Below, in pieces: positions 13,590 through 15,631 of a stretch of 15,631 nt of DNA. The position numbers and the translations under genes were made by a program. Origin of the DNA: a bacterium (lineage in GTDB: Bacteria > UBA10199 > DSSB01); contig JAUHYS010000019.1 of assembly GCA_030426445.1 (NCBI GenBank), positions 1 through 15,631 on the forward strand. The letters run 5' to 3'. Within the stretch, counting starts at the first letter, position 1; every line of letters begins with the position of its first letter. The notes beneath the pieces are model-generated. The model was not told where the DNA came from and searched no databases. It saw only the letters and a program-made list of their open reading frames with translations.

Positions 13590-15101
13590 ATGACCTCATC
13601 TTTCAAAAAAATTCTTATAGCCAACCGTGCAGAAATTGCCCGACGTATTATTCATGCCTGTCGTGAACTGGATATAGCCAGTGTGGCTATTTATTCAGAA
13701 GAAGACGCGGGTAGCCTCTATGTTAAAGAAGCCAGTGAGGCGTATTTACTCAACGGCTCCGAAATCCGCGAGACTTACCTTAATATCGAGCAGATTTTAC
13801 AAGTTGCCCATAAAGCGGGAGTGGATGCCATTCATCCGGGCTATGGTTTTTTGTCCGAAAACGCCGAGTTTGCCCAAAAATGCGCGGAGTTCGGTATCAA
13901 ATTCATTGGCCCTGCGCCGGAAGCTTTAGTCAAATTGGGAGACAAACTTTCTGCCAAGGCGATTGCGCATCAGGCGAAGGTTCCGACTGTACCAGGTTAT
14001 GAAGGAGACATTCCTCAAGGCGAGCAACTTCTTCAAATTGCAGAAAAAATCGGCTACCCCTTATTGGTGAAGGCTGCGGCAGGTGGGGGCGGTAAGGGCA
14101 TGCGCTTAGTTACGCAAGCCGGAGAACTCCAGGAAGCTTTGCTAATCGCCCAGCGCGAAGGTTTAGCTTACTTTGGCAATGATCGAGTTTTTATCGAAAA
14201 ATACCTGTCCGAGCCTCGACATATCGAAGTCCAAATCTTGGCAGACGAACATGGCCAGGTGTTTCACCTCTTCGAGCGCGAATGCTCCATGCAGCGCCGC
14301 CATCAAAAAGTCATCGAAGAAGCCCCTTCGCCTTCAATTTCTTCTCAAACCCGCCAAGCGCTTTGTGAAGCAGCGGTTCGACTAGCAAAAGCAGCACAAT
14401 ACAGTTCGGCAGGTACCGTGGAATTCATTGTGGATTCACAAGATCAATTTTATTTTTTAGAGGTGAATACGCGTCTTCAGGTCGAACATCCAGTCACCGA
14501 GTCTGTCACGGGCATTGACCTTGTCCAATCACAGATCGCCGTTGCCCAGGGGGAAAAGTTAGATTTTCAGCAGTCGGATATTCAGCTCAAAGGCCATGCC
14601 ATAGAGTGTCGCCTCTATGCCGAAGACCCTGAAAACGACTTTTTACCTGCCGAAGGGGTCGTCGGAGTGTTAGAAGAGCCTCATCGCCCCGGTGTGCGCA
14701 TTGACAGCTCTTTAGCGGAGGGTCAAAAGATTTTGCCGATTTTTGACCCGATGTTAGCCAAACTCATTACTTTTGGGGCCACTCGGCAGATTGCTTTAAA
14801 CAAAATGCAAGCGCTTTTACACGACTACACTTTGTTGGGAATTCGTCATAATATCGACTTTCTTAACTTTTTAATCCAATCTAATGATTTTCAAAGCGGC
14901 CATTACCATACGCATTCGGTGCAACCGCTTTTATCGGAATTTCAATCTTTGAGAGCCTCCCAAAGCATGCCTTTATCGGCTTGGGCCGTGGCGGCCTTGA
15001 CTTCGCGTTCTGGTAAAATTTCTAATAAAACTCAAAAAGCTACAATGGACTCCCGTTCTCGAGCTTTTCAAGGTTTTTTATCTCATTTTAAGAATGTTTA
15101 A
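13590..15101 (+). CDS. accC: Biotin carboxylase subunit (acetyl/acyl-CoA carboxylase)
   Basis: 503 residues, cytoplasmic. It carboxylates the biotin of a carrier protein using ATP and bicarbonate. All key residues match AccC with a shift of 2-3: K119 (GDK), K161, the glycine loop GGGGKG (165-170), H211 and E213, HQKVIEEAPS (238-247), E278, E291/N293/R295 in EVNTRLQVEHPVTE, and R341. The biotin carboxylase fold ends near 448 (FQSGHYHTHSVQPLL). A 55-residue tail follows (SAWAVAALTSR, then basic). Long acyl-CoA carboxylase alpha subunits continue here into a linker and biotin domain, but no MKM biotin site is present. It may serve acetyl-, propionyl- or methylcrotonyl-CoA. No carrier or carboxyltransferase gene follows. 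Confidence 0.9.
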   Translation: MTSSFKKILIANRAEIARRIIHACRELDIASVAIYSEEDAGSLYVKEASEAYLLNGSEIRETYLNIEQILQVAHKAGVDAIHPGYGFLSENAEFAQKCAEFGIKFIGPAPEALVKLGDKLSAKAIAHQAKVPTVPGYEGDIPQGEQLLQIAEKIGYPLLVKAAAGGGGKGMRLVTQAGELQEALLIAQREGLAYFGNDRVFIEKYLSEPRHIEVQILADEHGQVFHLFERECSMQRRHQKVIEEAPSPSISSQTRQALCEAAVRLAKAAQYSSAGTVEFIVDSQDQFYFLEVNTRLQVEHPVTESVTGIDLVQSQIAVAQGEKLDFQQSDIQLKGHAIECRLYAEDPENDFLPAEGVVGVLEEPHRPGVRIDSSLAEGQKILPIFDPMLAKLITFGATRQIALNKMQALLHDYTLLGIRHNIDFLNFLIQSNDFQSGHYHTHSVQPLLSEFQSLRASQSMPLSAWAVAALTSRSGKISNKTQKATMDSRSRAFQGFLSHFKNV

Positions 15102-15631
15102 AGAGAGCTTGCTTTAGTTTTGAGTAGTATGATGGTTTTTTAAAATATGCTTTAAATAAACTAGGGCGTCTTTCACGAAAGAATAACGCTCTTTACTAAA
15201 TAATCAAATCAAGTCTGAAAAACTAAGAAGCCAATTATTTTAGATCAATGCCCCCCATTTCCCACAGAATAGCTATTCCTGTCCTTAAAAGTGGGCACAT
15301 TAAATAATATTCTTAGATCAGTCGCTAAACATAAAAAAACAAGCCGTGAAAAAATTATCAATATGTTGTAAAAGCGCCTATTTTATCGAGAAGATAAAAA
15401 TAAGGTATATACTCTTCATCTGATGCGAGCCGAGTGTCTCTTGCGCCGCTATTTACTTCAATAAAGTCAATAAAAGAGAATAATAGTACAAAATGTGTGG
15501 GTATTCGAAAAAAAATAAAACTGAGCATTTATTATTTGGGGAAGGGGTCATTAAAGAAAGTCGAGGAGTCCAAATTTTTTAAAATACAATTTATAAATCT
15601 AGAACAAACATAGTCCGTTTACTCCTAATTT
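15102..15631. other. Terminal intergenic region, no supported gene
   Basis: 530 AT-rich bases to the window end with many stops in all frames. Visible structure: a hairpin at 15163-15192 (AGGGCGT with ACGCTCT outside CTTT/AAAG) that could end the carboxylase transcript, but without a T-tract; a palindrome GAATAGCTATTC (15267-15278) inside CCCAC/GTGGG arms (15261-15265, 15291-15295); and a stem at 15377-15405 (TTTTATC/GATAAAA). One 29-codon frame (15493-15582) has no ribosome site and is not called. Confidence 0.55.

Noticed and set aside
13571..13666. 31-codon frame starting at the ATG ahead of the biotin carboxylase, out of frame with it
   Set aside because: AAGG abuts the ATG with no usable spacing, and the frame overlaps the carboxylase start; likely chance.
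15493..15582. 29-codon frame beginning MCGYSKK near the window end
   Set aside because: No ribosome site, no promoter and too short to judge; the MCG start alone is not evidence.

Overview
The window comes from a moderately AT-rich Gram-negative bacterium. It carries an outer-membrane porin with a signal peptide, an ECF sigma factor with a membrane-anchored partner, and an ordinary 23S-5S rRNA operon end. Gene content and protein character suggest a delta-proteobacterial or Bdellovibrionota-like lineage. That is an impression, not a placement; the 23S fragment at 1-440 would settle it. Several genes (porin, DUF5995 gene, carbonic anhydrase, methyltransferase) have good Shine-Dalgarno sites. 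Others (rnd, trpD, trpC, the ATPase and the sigma factor) have none that I can see.

Layout. Positions 1-712 are the end of an rRNA operon: the 23S 3' end, a spacer with a long processing-type stem, 5S, and a strong terminator. At 804-1790 is a methyltransferase-like protein resembling the PhcB family. It converges on a minus-strand pair, rnd (RNase D) and a DciA/DUF721 protein (1800-3312). A divergent gap leads to an OprP/OprO-type porin (3567-4691) with its own terminator. From 7118 back to 4819 on the minus strand is a translationally coupled SulP anion transporter and beta-carbonic anhydrase pair, very probably for bicarbonate/CO2 handling. From 7493 there is an exported DUF5995 protein with a terminator, then trpD and trpC. 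A solitary AAA/DUF4143 ATPase (10419-11555, minus) starts directly against two adjoining palindromes. An ECF sigma factor (11742-12347) and a zinc-less anti-sigma-like membrane protein (12407-13279) follow. After a hairpin-rich gap comes a biotin carboxylase subunit (13590-15101), and the window ends in about 530 bases with no gene I can support.

How the genes relate. The clear functional units are SulP + carbonic anhydrase (ATGA overlap), trpD + trpC (5-base gap; the rest of the tryptophan pathway is absent here), sigma + anti-sigma, and probably DciA + RNase D. The biotin carboxylase has no carrier-protein or carboxyltransferase gene beside it. Most of the window is ordinary chromosomal content. 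The parts most worth a second look are the twin palindrome in front of the DUF4143 ATPase, the trpD promoter that places the transcription start on the ATG, the tandem hairpin element at 13417-13493, and the DUF5995 and PhcB-like proteins. I found no CRISPR array, insertion sequence, tRNA or phage module.
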